Source: Liolophura sinensis (Eukaryota > Mollusca > Polyplacophora > Chitonida > Chitonidae). From it: 64,000 nt of DNA. A program made the position numbers and the translations under genes. How positions within the stretch are numbered: position 1 is the first letter of the stretch; each line of letters opens with the position of its first letter. Shown piece by piece: positions 13,001 to 22,311 of this stretch. The stretch covers positions 30,163,979 through 30,227,978 of the forward strand of contig NC_088302.1 of the NCBI RefSeq assembly GCF_032854445.1, given 5' to 3'. Below the pieces are notes generated by a model that searched no databases, was not told where the DNA came from, and worked only from the letters and a program-made list of their open reading frames with translations.

Positions 13001-16000
13001 TTGCCGCTGTTAATGTCCTGAGCAGGCAAAACAAGTCTGAGAGCACCGCAAGCCTTAAGCAGGTGAGCTGTGACAAACATAGCCAGACATACACGTAGGG
13101 TGGCAGATAAACGGAAGGGCAATGACACAGGACAGCAGATAAACCGTGGATCAAGGGCACAAAGCAGTAGCAGCAATGGCACAGGGCAGGGGACAGACAT
13201 TAGGGCAATGACACGGTGCAGCAGATAAAAGGTGGAGCAATGACACGGGGCAGTAGACAAACGGTTGTGCGATGACACATGACAGCAGATAAACGGTGGG
13301 GCAATCTGTGCATAGAAACATACATTCGTATACCACCCGTCAACCAATAAGGGCGTTCCAGGTCAATAATCGCTAAGGCCAGTTCCCAAAATGACGTATA
13401 ACACAAACCACCAAAACTAAGAAAGTATATGAAGTACGAAAATAGGACTCAATCACACAAAGAGCTGCAGTCAACAGTTTTCAATGATGCTGGAAAAACG
13501 CAAGGTATGTTCTCGGCAGCAGAATGAAATTAGTATCCAAATCGCATACCATGCTAGAATATCAGTGGCCGTTAACAAAATATGTATCTCAGTTGCAATT
13601 TGCCTGCAACTGTTCATATATCCAACAAGGCGACCTAATTCGACACGATGAGTATACAGCCCTTAGCCCCGGGGTTAAGTAGAATTAGACTCAGTCATGA
13701 AACAGGGTGCCGCAGATTCTGGACGCTCTGTCCGTATTTACGTACAAGAGAGTTATAATCATTCTAACTTGAAGTGAACATGAAGTCAGCCACTAAAGTC
13801 GAATTAATTAATAAGGTTCCAGAAATGTTCTAAAAATGCTTTTAAAATTCTACACCTCTTAAAAACAAAATAGATAACAAATGGTCGTCAGTACCTAGCC
13901 ATTCATTTGGTGACGAAGTTTTGCCATGCTATAGCTAGCTAGAGTGAGGTCACAAAACCTAGGAGCTCTCCGGTACCGTGGGTATTAAATAATATATCAG
14001 AAAATACAAAAAATCACAACACACCCAACTTAAGAGTATTAGTTCTGTACCGTTTTCAGAGGACTGGTGTTTCTTTCAATCTGGTGCTTAGTCTGGGCGA
14101 TCTCCGTGGGCAAAAGTGTCATGTTTTAGCAGTCCTGCTCTTCCTCGTTTTCGACCTGCATTAGACCTACCTGGCTATACCGACATCAGGAAATTTACAG
14201 AACATAGCAGAACCTTCTGATTCATAAGAGACTCTTTCATGAAGATTTCGGGAAGATACCTCCGTAATAAATCTGACCTCTCTAAGGAAAAATAATGCAA
14301 CGTCTATACTGTTCTTCCAGTAATGGCTCTCGCGAGGTGGTTTTCTTGTCAGCTCACCCTGACAAGTTACTGCAGTCTGCTACCCAACATGTACGCATTG
14401 TGACACGGGCGGCCGTACTCAGTTCCCTGTTCATAAATGTGTGGTCCAAAAAGCATCACTTTAACACTTGAACTAAGCGCAAAATCCGATCTGTTGCATC
14501 GATATATCGATATCTTTCTGTCAACTATAAGAAACCTCACTGACAATCGAGAGCTAATAGGTTTTTTGACGTCACAACCAATTATCACGTGACTCTTTCA
14601 GCTCTAATGATTTGCAAAATTCATAAGGGCTTCTACAGCATGGCTACTCGGAGTGAATTGCCGTCAGTGCCATATTGCTGAACTCATCTTCTCGGCTTTC
14701 AAAATTTCATGGAATTTTTTAGATATTTCTCTGTGATAACCGAGTGAGTGAGTGCTTGGGATTTAACGTGGCACTTAACAATTTTTCAGTCATATGACGA
14801 CGAAGGAATCCTCTGAGTGCAAGTAACATGCCTACTTGTTGCAGGACGGATTTCCTGCCGCTCTTTTATCTAGTGCTGCTTCCCTGAGAAGGCTTAATGA
14901 AAGCAAGTAAGCCGTCCCGCCTAAGCCACTATCCCCTTCATGCTGAACGCCAAGCGAGGATTGATCCTGGATCTACCACTCCCGAAGCGGACGCTCTACC
15001 AACTATGCCATCGGGGCCGGTCTGTGATAACTGTGTCCTATATCGTTACAAGGGCACAAGGCAGTAGATAAACGGTGGGGCCATGACACAAGGCAGTAGA
15101 TAAACCGTGGGGCGATGACACAAGGCAGTAGATAAACCGTGGGGCAATGACAAAGGATAGCAGATACACGATGGTGCAATGACACAGTGCAGCAGATAAA
15201 CGATGGGAAAATGACACAGGGCAGGGACAAACAGGGTAATGCAGATAAACGGACAGTAGATGAATGGTGGTACAATAACACAAGGCAACTGATAAACGGT
15301 GGGGCCATGACACAAGGCAGTACAAGGCACAGGACAGTAGATGAACGGTGGTGCAATAACACAAGGCAACTGATAAACGGTGGGGCCATGACACAAGGCA
15401 GTACAAGGCACAGGACAGTAGATGAACGGTGGTGCAATAACACAAGGCAACAGATAAACGGTGGGGCCATGACACAAGGCAGTACAAGGCACAGGACAGT
15501 AGATGAACGGTGGTGCAATGACACAGGGCAGCAGATAAACGATGTGAGCAATGACACAGGGCAGCAGATTAACGATGTGAGCAATGACACAGGGCAGCAG
15601 ATAAACGATGTGAGCAATGACACAGGGCAGCAGATAAACGATGTGAGCAATGACACAGGGCAGCAGATTAACGATGTGAGCAATGACACAGGGCAGCAGA
15701 TAAACGATGTGAGCAATGACACAGGGCAGCAGATTAACGATGTGAGCAATGACACAGGGCAGCAGGTACACTGAGGGCATATGTACTGACTCTTTGGCCT
15801 TGGACAGTAATTATGCAGCTGAATTCTAATACCTGAATAGTAATTCTGGAATACTGAGTTGAAATCCGCTTTTGGTATGAATACCAATAATTTGACTGAT
15901 TGATGGATTTACGAAATCTTACGGGGGCTTCAGTAATTATAGGCTCCCATGCTTATATGTTGTTGCTTGTGTGTCTGTCTTTTATTTTTGTTTTGATCCG

Positions 16001-16871
16001 GAAATTAACCTTGTATCGACCTGGAACGTCTCATTCTTAGTTGACGGGTTGGTAATGTTAGGTTTGTTTCTCAGATTTAAAGTTTAGTCTGCTCCATTCA
16101 TTTCGCTGTATGAGAATTTATTATTGTTTATTGTCAAGTCGCATAGCTATCCAACAAGGTCAGATTTCTGATAAAACTGCAAGATGTTAGAGGAGAACAT
16201 ACCGACATGTGATCCAACCATCGCTCAGATTTGACATGGAAAAAGCTGTTGATATGTTGTATCCCTCCACAGTAGCCTCCAGTGGATAAGTAGCTTGTCA
16301 AATATTCGGCAGTGTTTTGTTCCTAAACCACTCATTAAGACTTTAAATCACAAGACCCCAGGAGATAGCTATGGTTCGCTTAAGACACACATTGAATCAG
16401 AGATATCTAGGGGCCTCCGTGGCTCAGTCGGTTAGCCCGCTAGCGCAGCGTAATGACCGAGGAGCCTCTCACCAATGCGGTCGCTGTGAGTTCAAGTCCA
16501 GCTCATGCTGGCTTCCTCTCCGGCCGTAAGTGGGAAGGTCTGCAGCAACCCGCGGATGGTCGTTTCCACCCACCATAATGCTGACCGCCGTCGTATAAGT
16601 GAAATATTCTTGAGTACGGTGTAAAACACCAATCAAACAAACAAACAAACAAATCAAAGACATCTATGTTATAAGATAACATTGCAATTTTCTACCTTTT
16701 CAGACGAGTAAGGCTCAGCAAAATTCATCATCATCCAGGGAAAAACCATTTGGCAAACATAAGGCACTGATGCTGGATAAATTCTCCCGAGTGGCTTTCC
16801 CATTGGTGTTCTTTTTGTTTAACGTGATTTATTGGATGATCTACTTGAACAATGAGGCGGTCACATCCTGA
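6673..16871 (+). CDS. Cys-loop anion channel subunit, glycine receptor/GluCl-like (gene A), 8 exons
   Basis: Predicted subunit of a pentameric ligand-gated chloride channel in the plasma membrane. Exons: 6673-6755, 7455-7519, 7964-8031, 10182-10411, 10925-11007, 11415-11549, 12710-13062, 16704-16871; all junctions are GT-AG and in frame, giving 394 residues. Exon 1 encodes a hydrophobic signal peptide starting [12 protein letters not shown]. The ligand domain shows the loop D arginine (FLR, R81), [11 protein letters not shown], the Cys-loop C156-C170 with 13 residues between, loop B ESYG, and the second disulfide C215-C227 typical of GlyR and GluCl. M1 is about 240-262; M2 starts at PAR (268-270), the anion-selectivity signature; M3 is about 300-322. 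M4 (about 370-386) ends the protein. The M3-M4 loop is short, about 45 residues. Pore position 6' is Leu (L276) instead of Thr. The ligand cannot be told from sequence: glycine, glutamate or GABA are all possible. Confidence 0.93.
8020..8375 (+). repeat. minisatellite built from the exon 3 end and its splice donor (left arm)
   Basis: Directly after exon 3 the intron repeats, about eight times at ~41-bp spacing, degenerate versions of the exon end and donor: TTTAACGAGGTAACCATG followed by GTAAGTAT becomes TTTAACGAAACCACCATG plus GTGAGCAT, then CACCATGATGAGTATAGG and so on. Several copies keep a GT at the position of the donor. The same array lies in reverse at 34430-34700 in gene B. Confidence 0.8.
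9746..9846. mobile_element. two SINE tRNA heads in inverted orientation (hairpin)
   Basis: A SINE head starts at 9746 (GGGGCCTCCGTGGCTCAGTC, A box included) and runs to GCGGTCGC; it is followed at once by the reverse complement of another head, ending GAGCCACGGAGGCCCC at 9846. The two ends can pair over about 25 bases. No SINE body or tail is present. The element lies in intron 3 of gene A and I do not find it in gene B. Confidence 0.8.
9911..10034. repeat. (AT)n microsatellite interrupted by 20 unique bases
   Basis: Two long AT-dinucleotide runs (about 9911-9965 and 9989-10034) flank a short non-AT segment. That segment, 9967-9986, is a perfect reverse complement of 10438-10457 just beyond exon 4 of gene A. 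Confidence 0.95.
11994..12062 (-). mobile_element. SINE fragment, tail side
   Basis: A TTTATTTATTT run followed by GTGTTTTACACC and a degenerate body ending in CAGCATGAGCTGGAC. It matches the minus strand of the common SINE with a large internal deletion, and sits in intron 6 of gene A. Confidence 0.6.
12070..12585. repeat. minisatellite, ~52-bp unit, intron 6 of gene A
   Basis: About nine to ten copies containing GTGACCAGTTGCCAGTTGTC, ACAATGTCAAGAGG and TATTTCACTGATAAT. Open reading frames run through it on both strands but are by-products of the repeat. The inverted partner in gene B is at 29455-30250. Confidence 0.92.
13080..13310. repeat. minisatellite in intron 7 of gene A, first block
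   Basis: Copies of a ~33-36-bp unit containing GGGCAATGACAC and CAGCAGATAAACGG follow closely on the exon 7 donor. Gene B has only one or two copies at the matching site (28690-28760). Confidence 0.8.
14741..15017 (-). mobile_element. second type of tRNA-derived SINE
   Basis: Read on the minus strand it begins with a tRNA-like head near 15017 (CCCCGATGGCATAGTTGGTA as A-box region, GGATCAATCC as B box). It continues through a body and ends in a CACTCACTCACT-type tail near 14741. The body phrase GTCATATGACGACGAAGGAA is one I associate with a repeat common in bivalve genomes; this is memory, not a search. Confidence 0.7.
15048..15772. repeat. minisatellite in intron 7 of gene A, second block (81-bp then 33-bp units)
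   Basis: The left part has three 81-bp units (marker AGGACAGTAGATGAACGG at 15331, 15412 and 15493). The right part has eight 33-bp units containing CAGCAGATAAACGATGTGAG, in two variants (ATAAACG and ATTAACG) that partly alternate. Both periods are multiples of three, so long open frames on both strands arise. The block is absent from gene B. Confidence 0.92.
16410..16653 (+). mobile_element. SINE, near full length, intron 7 of gene A
   Basis: Complete head (GGGGCCTCCGTGGCTCAGTC), B box (GAGTTCAAGTCC), body and a CAAACAAACAAA tail. The flanks AGATATCTA and AGACATCTA look like a target-site duplication with one difference. The matching position in gene B (about 28045-28060) reads through without an insertion. 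Confidence 0.9.
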
Positions 16872-17185
16872 CCAACGTGATTTATGGGATGATTTATGTG
16901 AAGGATGTAGCGGTCATATCCTGACTATAACGTGATTTATTGCATGATCTACGTGCAAGATGAAGCAGTCATATCCTGACTAACGTGACTTATTGCATAA
17001 TCTACTTAAATTGTGAGGCGGTAATATCCTGACTAACGTGATTTATTGCATGGTGTGCGTGAAGAATGAGGAGGTCATATCCTGATTAACGGGATTTATT
17101 GCATGATTTACTTGAAGGGTGGAGCGGTCATATCCTGATTCATTACATGATCTGCTCAATGCTGGGGCGGTCATATCCTGTCGAA
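16837..17185 (+). repeat. minisatellite derived from the M4-coding end of the last exon (left arm)
   Basis: The final ~50 bases of exon 8 (AACGTGATTTATTGGATGAT through GGTCACATCCTGA) recur about six times downstream at ~53-bp spacing, as in AACGTGATTTATTGCATGAT with GGTCATATCCTGACT. Several copies still read as NVIYCMIYV and an EAVIS-like ending followed by TGA. The coding segment is therefore the first unit of the array. Confidence 0.88.
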
Positions 17186-18113
17186 TTTTCACCTGCGCCT
17201 GGTGCAAATGTCAACGGTTCATGTAATTGATATAAAATATGTGACCCCACAGACACTGAAGATATTACGCTCTTGGACGCTGGATGGGACTGTCATTTGT
17301 GATCCATGGGTCTGTTCTTGGTTCAGACCGAGATATCGTTAGCACTGTCCTGTTTTTTTGTGACCGTCTTAATGAGAATTTCTTCACCTTTTTTTAGTGA
17401 CGAACGTTTAAGCTCATAAACATATACAGGTGAAAGTCATTTAATCTGTAGGTCACAAATCCACACCTTTACTTATAGCATGCTGTATGTAGACAAAACG
17501 CAATAAAAAAACATAGTCGTTATTTTGTTGGATAAGCTTTCTTTTTTTCCTGATCTGAATAATCAAAAACAGAACCGTGTCATTTAAATCTGATATTATG
17601 AAACATGGGGGGGGGGGGATCTTGGCGGGGGCATGGCCCATCATATTTTCCCACGGGTCATTGTCCAACTCACATCCATGACAGGCAAACATACATGTTT
17701 CACAGGTCATCGTCACTCTAAGTCCACCTGTGCCCACTTAGGTGATGACCTGAAGTCTAAAGCGTCTTAATCCAAACCGAACACTGACATAATCATTTAT
17801 ATATACCCTTGTTGCGTCCATGCATTATTCTATCTGTTTAATAGCCTTAAAGCTACCCTTTTTTGAGATATTAACGGGAAATTCTGCGCAAGGGAATGAC
17901 TCGCTATGGTGCATTCATTCTACAGGTACACTTATGTCTTAATCAACGATAGCCTTAGAGTGCCTGGCATGAGTGAAATATATAATGGATGGAGTCTGTA
18001 GCACTTGCTCTGAAATTTGCTCTGAAGCCGGAACTTAGTATGTGGCCACGTTTTCTTCAAAATAATAATCCTTTACAAAAATATTTTTTCTCCTTTTTTC
18101 ACATCATGGCGAA

Positions 18114-18147
<34 letters not shown>

Positions 18148-18204
18148 CATCATTCGTGTGGGTAACATATACATGTATTCTATCTATAAAATAAAACTAA
18201 CAGG

Positions 18205-18705
18205 TGCAAGTGTTACAGATTGGTCATTCAGTATTTTTCCGGGGATATTCAAAATGAGGTTTCCTGTACAAACAAATACTATAGTGAACTTGTGGGATAA
18301 CATCACACAATGGCATGTCAAAGTGTTACAGACTGGTCATTTAGTGCTTTCCTAGGATGCTTAATATGAGGTTTCCTCTACAAACAAATATTGTAGATAA
18401 TTTGTGAGGTAACATCAAATAATGGCATATCAAGTGTTAGACAGGTCAGTGTTTTGCTGAAATACTTATGAGGTTTCCAATATATACAAATACTACAGTG
18501 AACTTACGAGATAACACCACACAATGGCATATCAAGTGTTTACATGAGATATATATCAGGTTTCCTCTATATACAAATACTATAGTGAATTTACAAGGTA
18601 ACATCACACAATGGCATATCAATGGCGTTTACCTGGGATATTTATGAGGTTTCCTCTATATACGGATACTGTGGTAAACTTGTGAGGCACCAACACACAA
18701 TGGCA
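18205..18705. repeat. tandem repeat, ~100-125-bp unit
   Basis: About four to five degenerate copies marked by GAGGTTTCCTCTA, ACAAATACTATAGTGAA and CATCACACAATGGCAT. No coding potential is seen. Confidence 0.8.
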
Positions 18706-20240
18706 CGCATGGACCATGTAATGATCACTTACATGCAGCGTAATTACTACAGCAGCTACGGAAGGGTTCAGTCACAAGTATGAAATCATGTCCCCTCAAC
18801 ACATCTTCTACATTTCAATGGGTCCGCGATGGGTAGGCGACTGGAAGGAGGCTGGAAAACAGGACATCGTCTCAGTTCAGTTTGATTTTACACGTACAAT
18901 ATCTACCATAGGATAAACTCACACACATGTACGTATATGTACATGTACAAGTGCCTTTATTTGACTTCTTTCATGCCATATTCAAGCAACTGTATACTTT
19001 TATCTTGTATCGTTTTATACTGTTTTTTCACTATATTCAGATTCAAAGCATTTTGTTCACGCGACAAACGTGACCACGTTTTCGAGAAGAAATACTTGTA
19101 AGAGCTTTCTGGTAGCAATATGGCGGCAAACGTGGGAAAAATTCTGCTGAAAATATCCACGCTTGTCTTTGTATACAAAGCAAACTGGATTTGAACACCA
19201 GTCTGATAGCGATAGTACAGAAGAAAGAAAATGGAGACAAAAAGAGAAAAAAATGTTTTCAGGATGTAAAGGAAGAGACTGGATTTGAACTGGAGATTTG
19301 ATTCCAAATAGCAGTGCTCGACCACGTGTGCAGTGATATTGTGCCTTTGATCTACAGCCGGCAGAATTAGAATACATTCCCTGTAGCCTGCTGACCTGCA
19401 GGTGGAGTGCATCATCCCTGTTTGGACTTGGAAAACGCCAAATATTCAAATCCAGTCACTTACTTACTCACTCACTCACTGCTGAACTACAGTGATTAGT
19501 TTCACGCAGTCTTACACAAAGCCATGGCCATCGTATGTACTGGGTTAGGTTGTTGTACATGCCGTGAACCAAATTTCAGAATAATTGGTTCAGTGGTTAT
19601 AATGGAGCACACGTTTATTAAAGTTTTTGGACAAAAATCAATATGACCGCTAAGTCACGTTTATCTACATCACTCAGAATGCTTAGCCCGTCATGCGCTC
19701 ACAGAATTTTCTATAATTCACTCAAACTGTATCCATTTTATAAGCGTTTACGTTGAGGAAGACGTCGGTGGTGAAAACATTGCCTTTATAACAAGGGAGT
19801 TTGTAATTATACAAAACTTCACGACCTCACTCCCAAAACCAGATTTTAATGCAGTTCATATTTCACATATATGCTGTACAAACTGTTCTGTTGTCTAACA
19901 CAGCCTACTGTAATTTTTGGAGCCGTAGTTCTGAGATCATCGATCAGTGTTCTTCGTCCATGTGATCCTTTACCTCGTCGTCTGCTCGCCGCTGCCTCTT
20001 GCGAATAAAGCGCGGTCTCGAATAAACATGGCAACATGTCCACTGGCCAAAAAGCCTCAAAGTTGCTGACGCTGTTGTAACGTGTTAAAACTTTTTACTA
20101 TTAATTTTTAGGTAATACCTTTTTTCTCGTGTCATGACGATTATATCTGCGTCTATATTATCATTAGAGTGCTTTAATTTATGTGATAAAAATTCATACC
20201 AGTATTGTGTAGTGTCGCATTCAGGGCCAGGGCTTCGGCA

Positions 20241-20508
20241 GGGGGCCTCTGTGGCTCAGTTGTTAGCGCGCTAGCGCAGCGTAGTGACCCAGAAGCCTCC
20301 CACCATGTGGTCGCTGTGAGTTCAAGTCCAGCTCATGCTGGTTTCCTCTCCGGCCGTAATTGGGAAGGTCTGTCAACAACCTGCGGATGGTTGTGGGTTT
20401 TCGCCAGGCTCTGCCTGGTTTCTTCCCACCATAATGCTGGCCGCCGTCGTATAAGTGAAATATTCTTGAGTACAACGTAAAAACACCAATCAAATGAATA
20501 AATAAAAT
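20241..20508 (+). mobile_element. SINE, near full length
   Basis: Head GGGGGCCTCTGTGGCTCAGT, B box GAGTTCAAGTCC, body with GTATAAGTGAAATATTCTTG and tail CAAATGAATAAATAAAAT. Confidence 0.92.
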
Positions 20509-21041
20509 CGTACTCGGCAACCTCTTCATTTCCTTTAAGATTAATTGTTAATGTTAAATACTTTTAAATATTAGTGTCATTGTTTGCAGAGATGAGTAGG
20601 AGGGGTTTTGGGTCATTTCATTTTTTAATGCAGAAGAAATGCTTCAGATTTAGGCTCTATTAGTTTTGTAGTGGTATTTCGTAGTTGATTGTGGTCTATG
20701 TATAGCCTAGTAGTACATGAAGGGCCTATCATTATTTAATTTGACAATGTTTGCCATACTCAAAAATTTCTCACATATCGATGATGTATGGATATGCACG
20801 CCCATTTAAGCTCGCCACAAGCTACCTCAGCTAGCTGAGGTGTTAGCTAACCACTAGCTATACCTAAGCGCCCATCTGAAACATAGCTAAAGTCTATTTC
20901 TTTTAGCGAGTCGTCTGTATTCATTTGTCTGTAAAATCGGTCATACTCGCTACCAAAATTGCCTTTAGTCACTGACACGTAACAACACAAGCTCTACTCA
21001 AGTGCCTGGCAGATCCAACAGGAAGTCGAAATTTCGACTTT

Positions 21042-21257
21042 ATGACTCCCAATATTTTTTTTCACCGTAAGACTAATGGGCTTCCGTTGAAAACAGTCAA
21101 TATGTGTGAAATTTCAATAAACTGTGAACGAAATCTGACAAAGAAAAGACCAAGACTTAATGATATAGATACTTCAGTACTGTTCTCAGTTAAATTCCCA
21201 ATGCACAATAGGCAGGTAAATGGGTATGATTGTGGACTGTTTGTCATAACAAGTTAA
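21042..21257 (+). pseudogene. fragment of a Ulp1/SENP-type (C48) cysteine protease
   Basis: A 71-residue frame ends with RQVNGYDCGLFVITS and a stop. The Q-x-N-G-Y-D-C-G-x-F pattern matches the oxyanion-hole Gln and catalytic Cys region of Ulp1-like proteases. The rest of the fold (catalytic His and Asp) is missing or unrecognised, and no splice sites are evident. Such domains occur in several DNA transposons as well as host SUMO proteases, so a dead transposon is the likelier source. The call rests on one short motif. Confidence 0.5.
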
Positions 21258-21967
21258 ACAGAGTTTCGTTTTGATAGATATTGTGGTATGACTGTAGTAA
21301 TCTGTGGTAGGGAATCTTTTGTGAGAACACTATTAAAGGATTAGGAAATATATAAATATTGATAAAGAGTACAATAATGTACCAGATAATGAGGCTGATT
21401 TTATGTAGTTTTTCCGGCCAACACTCGGTAGTCTCCGCCGAATTACGTCATACAAGTTCAACCTTTATTGGCAGTCAGAGTTTCGCATTTAGTTGATAAG
21501 CATATCGAATTTCTCCACGAAATGGTTTGTTGTTCTGCATACGTTTGTAAAAACGGGTGGTTGAAGGACCCTGGAGTTTCCAGACGATTTGGCCCTCAGG
21601 AAGACGTGGATTTACAGCACAAGTAGTAAGGATTTTTACATTCTCTCGCAATTTTGCAGCTGGAAGCTGCGACAGGAATGCAGCTGAATTTCTACAACGG
21701 CACTTGCACACAGTACTTATAAAATACTGTTAACTGAACTGAAAAGTGGTAGATAGTAAATCTCTGTACACTGTAACGGAGACGTCCACATCGTACATTT
21801 ATCCCTCCGGAAATAAAATGATATTTTGTTGTGAAGGGGAACAGAGAGAAAGAATAGCATATATATTAAATTTTAAAATGAACACACGAAATGTACAGTG
21901 TAACACAGGTAAAGCTGAAGCTTTCTAGGTCGTATTGCCACTAAGGTTGGAAGTGACTGGACAAAGA

Positions 21968-22139
21968 TCAAATCCAGCGTCTAAACACTGGAAATCTGAA
22001 ATCTGTCCAGATGTCTGTGTCATACATCGGAACTTCAACGTCGTCCCCTATGGGTTCAAACTGATACGGCAGTAAATTTGCTTGTGTGTAGTTAGAATCC
22101 ATCTCAGAAATGACATCGTCTTGATACGAATTCTCAGAT
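21968..22139 (-). pseudogene. short acidic ORF fragment with PYQFEP motif
   Basis: On the minus strand about 55 residues run to a TGA at 21968-21970, with a possible start at 22102 (MDSN) and the motif LLPYQFEPIGDD. A PYQFEP-like motif begins many multicopy invertebrate proteins that carry a P2X7-C-terminal-like Cys-rich domain. That domain is not seen downstream here, so this is at most a remnant. The link is by memory of the motif only. Confidence 0.25.
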
Positions 22140-22311
22140 TATTTACCGCCACTTAGACGTCCACCTGCTGAGCAGTAAAGGGTGGAGATTAGGGCCAGTA
22201 ACTAAATCTGGGCGGCAGTAATCCTTTAATTCCATATTTGATTTTGGATGAACTGAAGCGTTTTCCAAACATATTCCTCAAATAAACCTACATTCAGAAT
22301 TATTTGTCATT

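Larger units (their letters stand above)
1..17425. repeat. left arm of a large inverted duplication
   Basis: This arm matches the reverse complement of about 26600-40430. Anchors can be followed along its length: 190-240 with 40360-40400, 600-850 with 39710-39970, 2620-2700 with 38640-38730, all eight channel exons, and the inner edge near 17413-17425 with 26602-26614. The match near the window start suggests the arm may begin outside the window. The arms differ in length because of SINE insertions and minisatellite copy number. Identity varies from about 90 to 98 percent over exons by eye and is lower in introns. Confidence 0.9.
17426..22311. other. spacer between the inverted arms, first part
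   Basis: Unique sequence with no confident gene. It holds a candidate polyadenylation signal AATAAA at 17502-17507 downstream of gene A, a short poly-G run (about 17609-17618), an (AT)n run (18117-18145), a ~120-bp tandem repeat (18205-18705), one SINE (20241-20508) and two transposon-like protein remnants (21042-21257 and 21968-22139). Open frames near 18957-19449 and 19846-20043 resemble nothing I know. Confidence 0.6.

Noticed and set aside
15003-15887. Cys/Leu-rich 294-codon and 244-codon minus-strand frames
   Set aside because: They read through the 81/33-bp array and a SINE edge inside intron 7; repeat-driven.
16410-16500. Functional tRNA genes at the SINE heads
   Set aside because: The A and B boxes are good, but each is joined to the same SINE body and tail, and no clean cloverleaf with a paired acceptor stem is evident.
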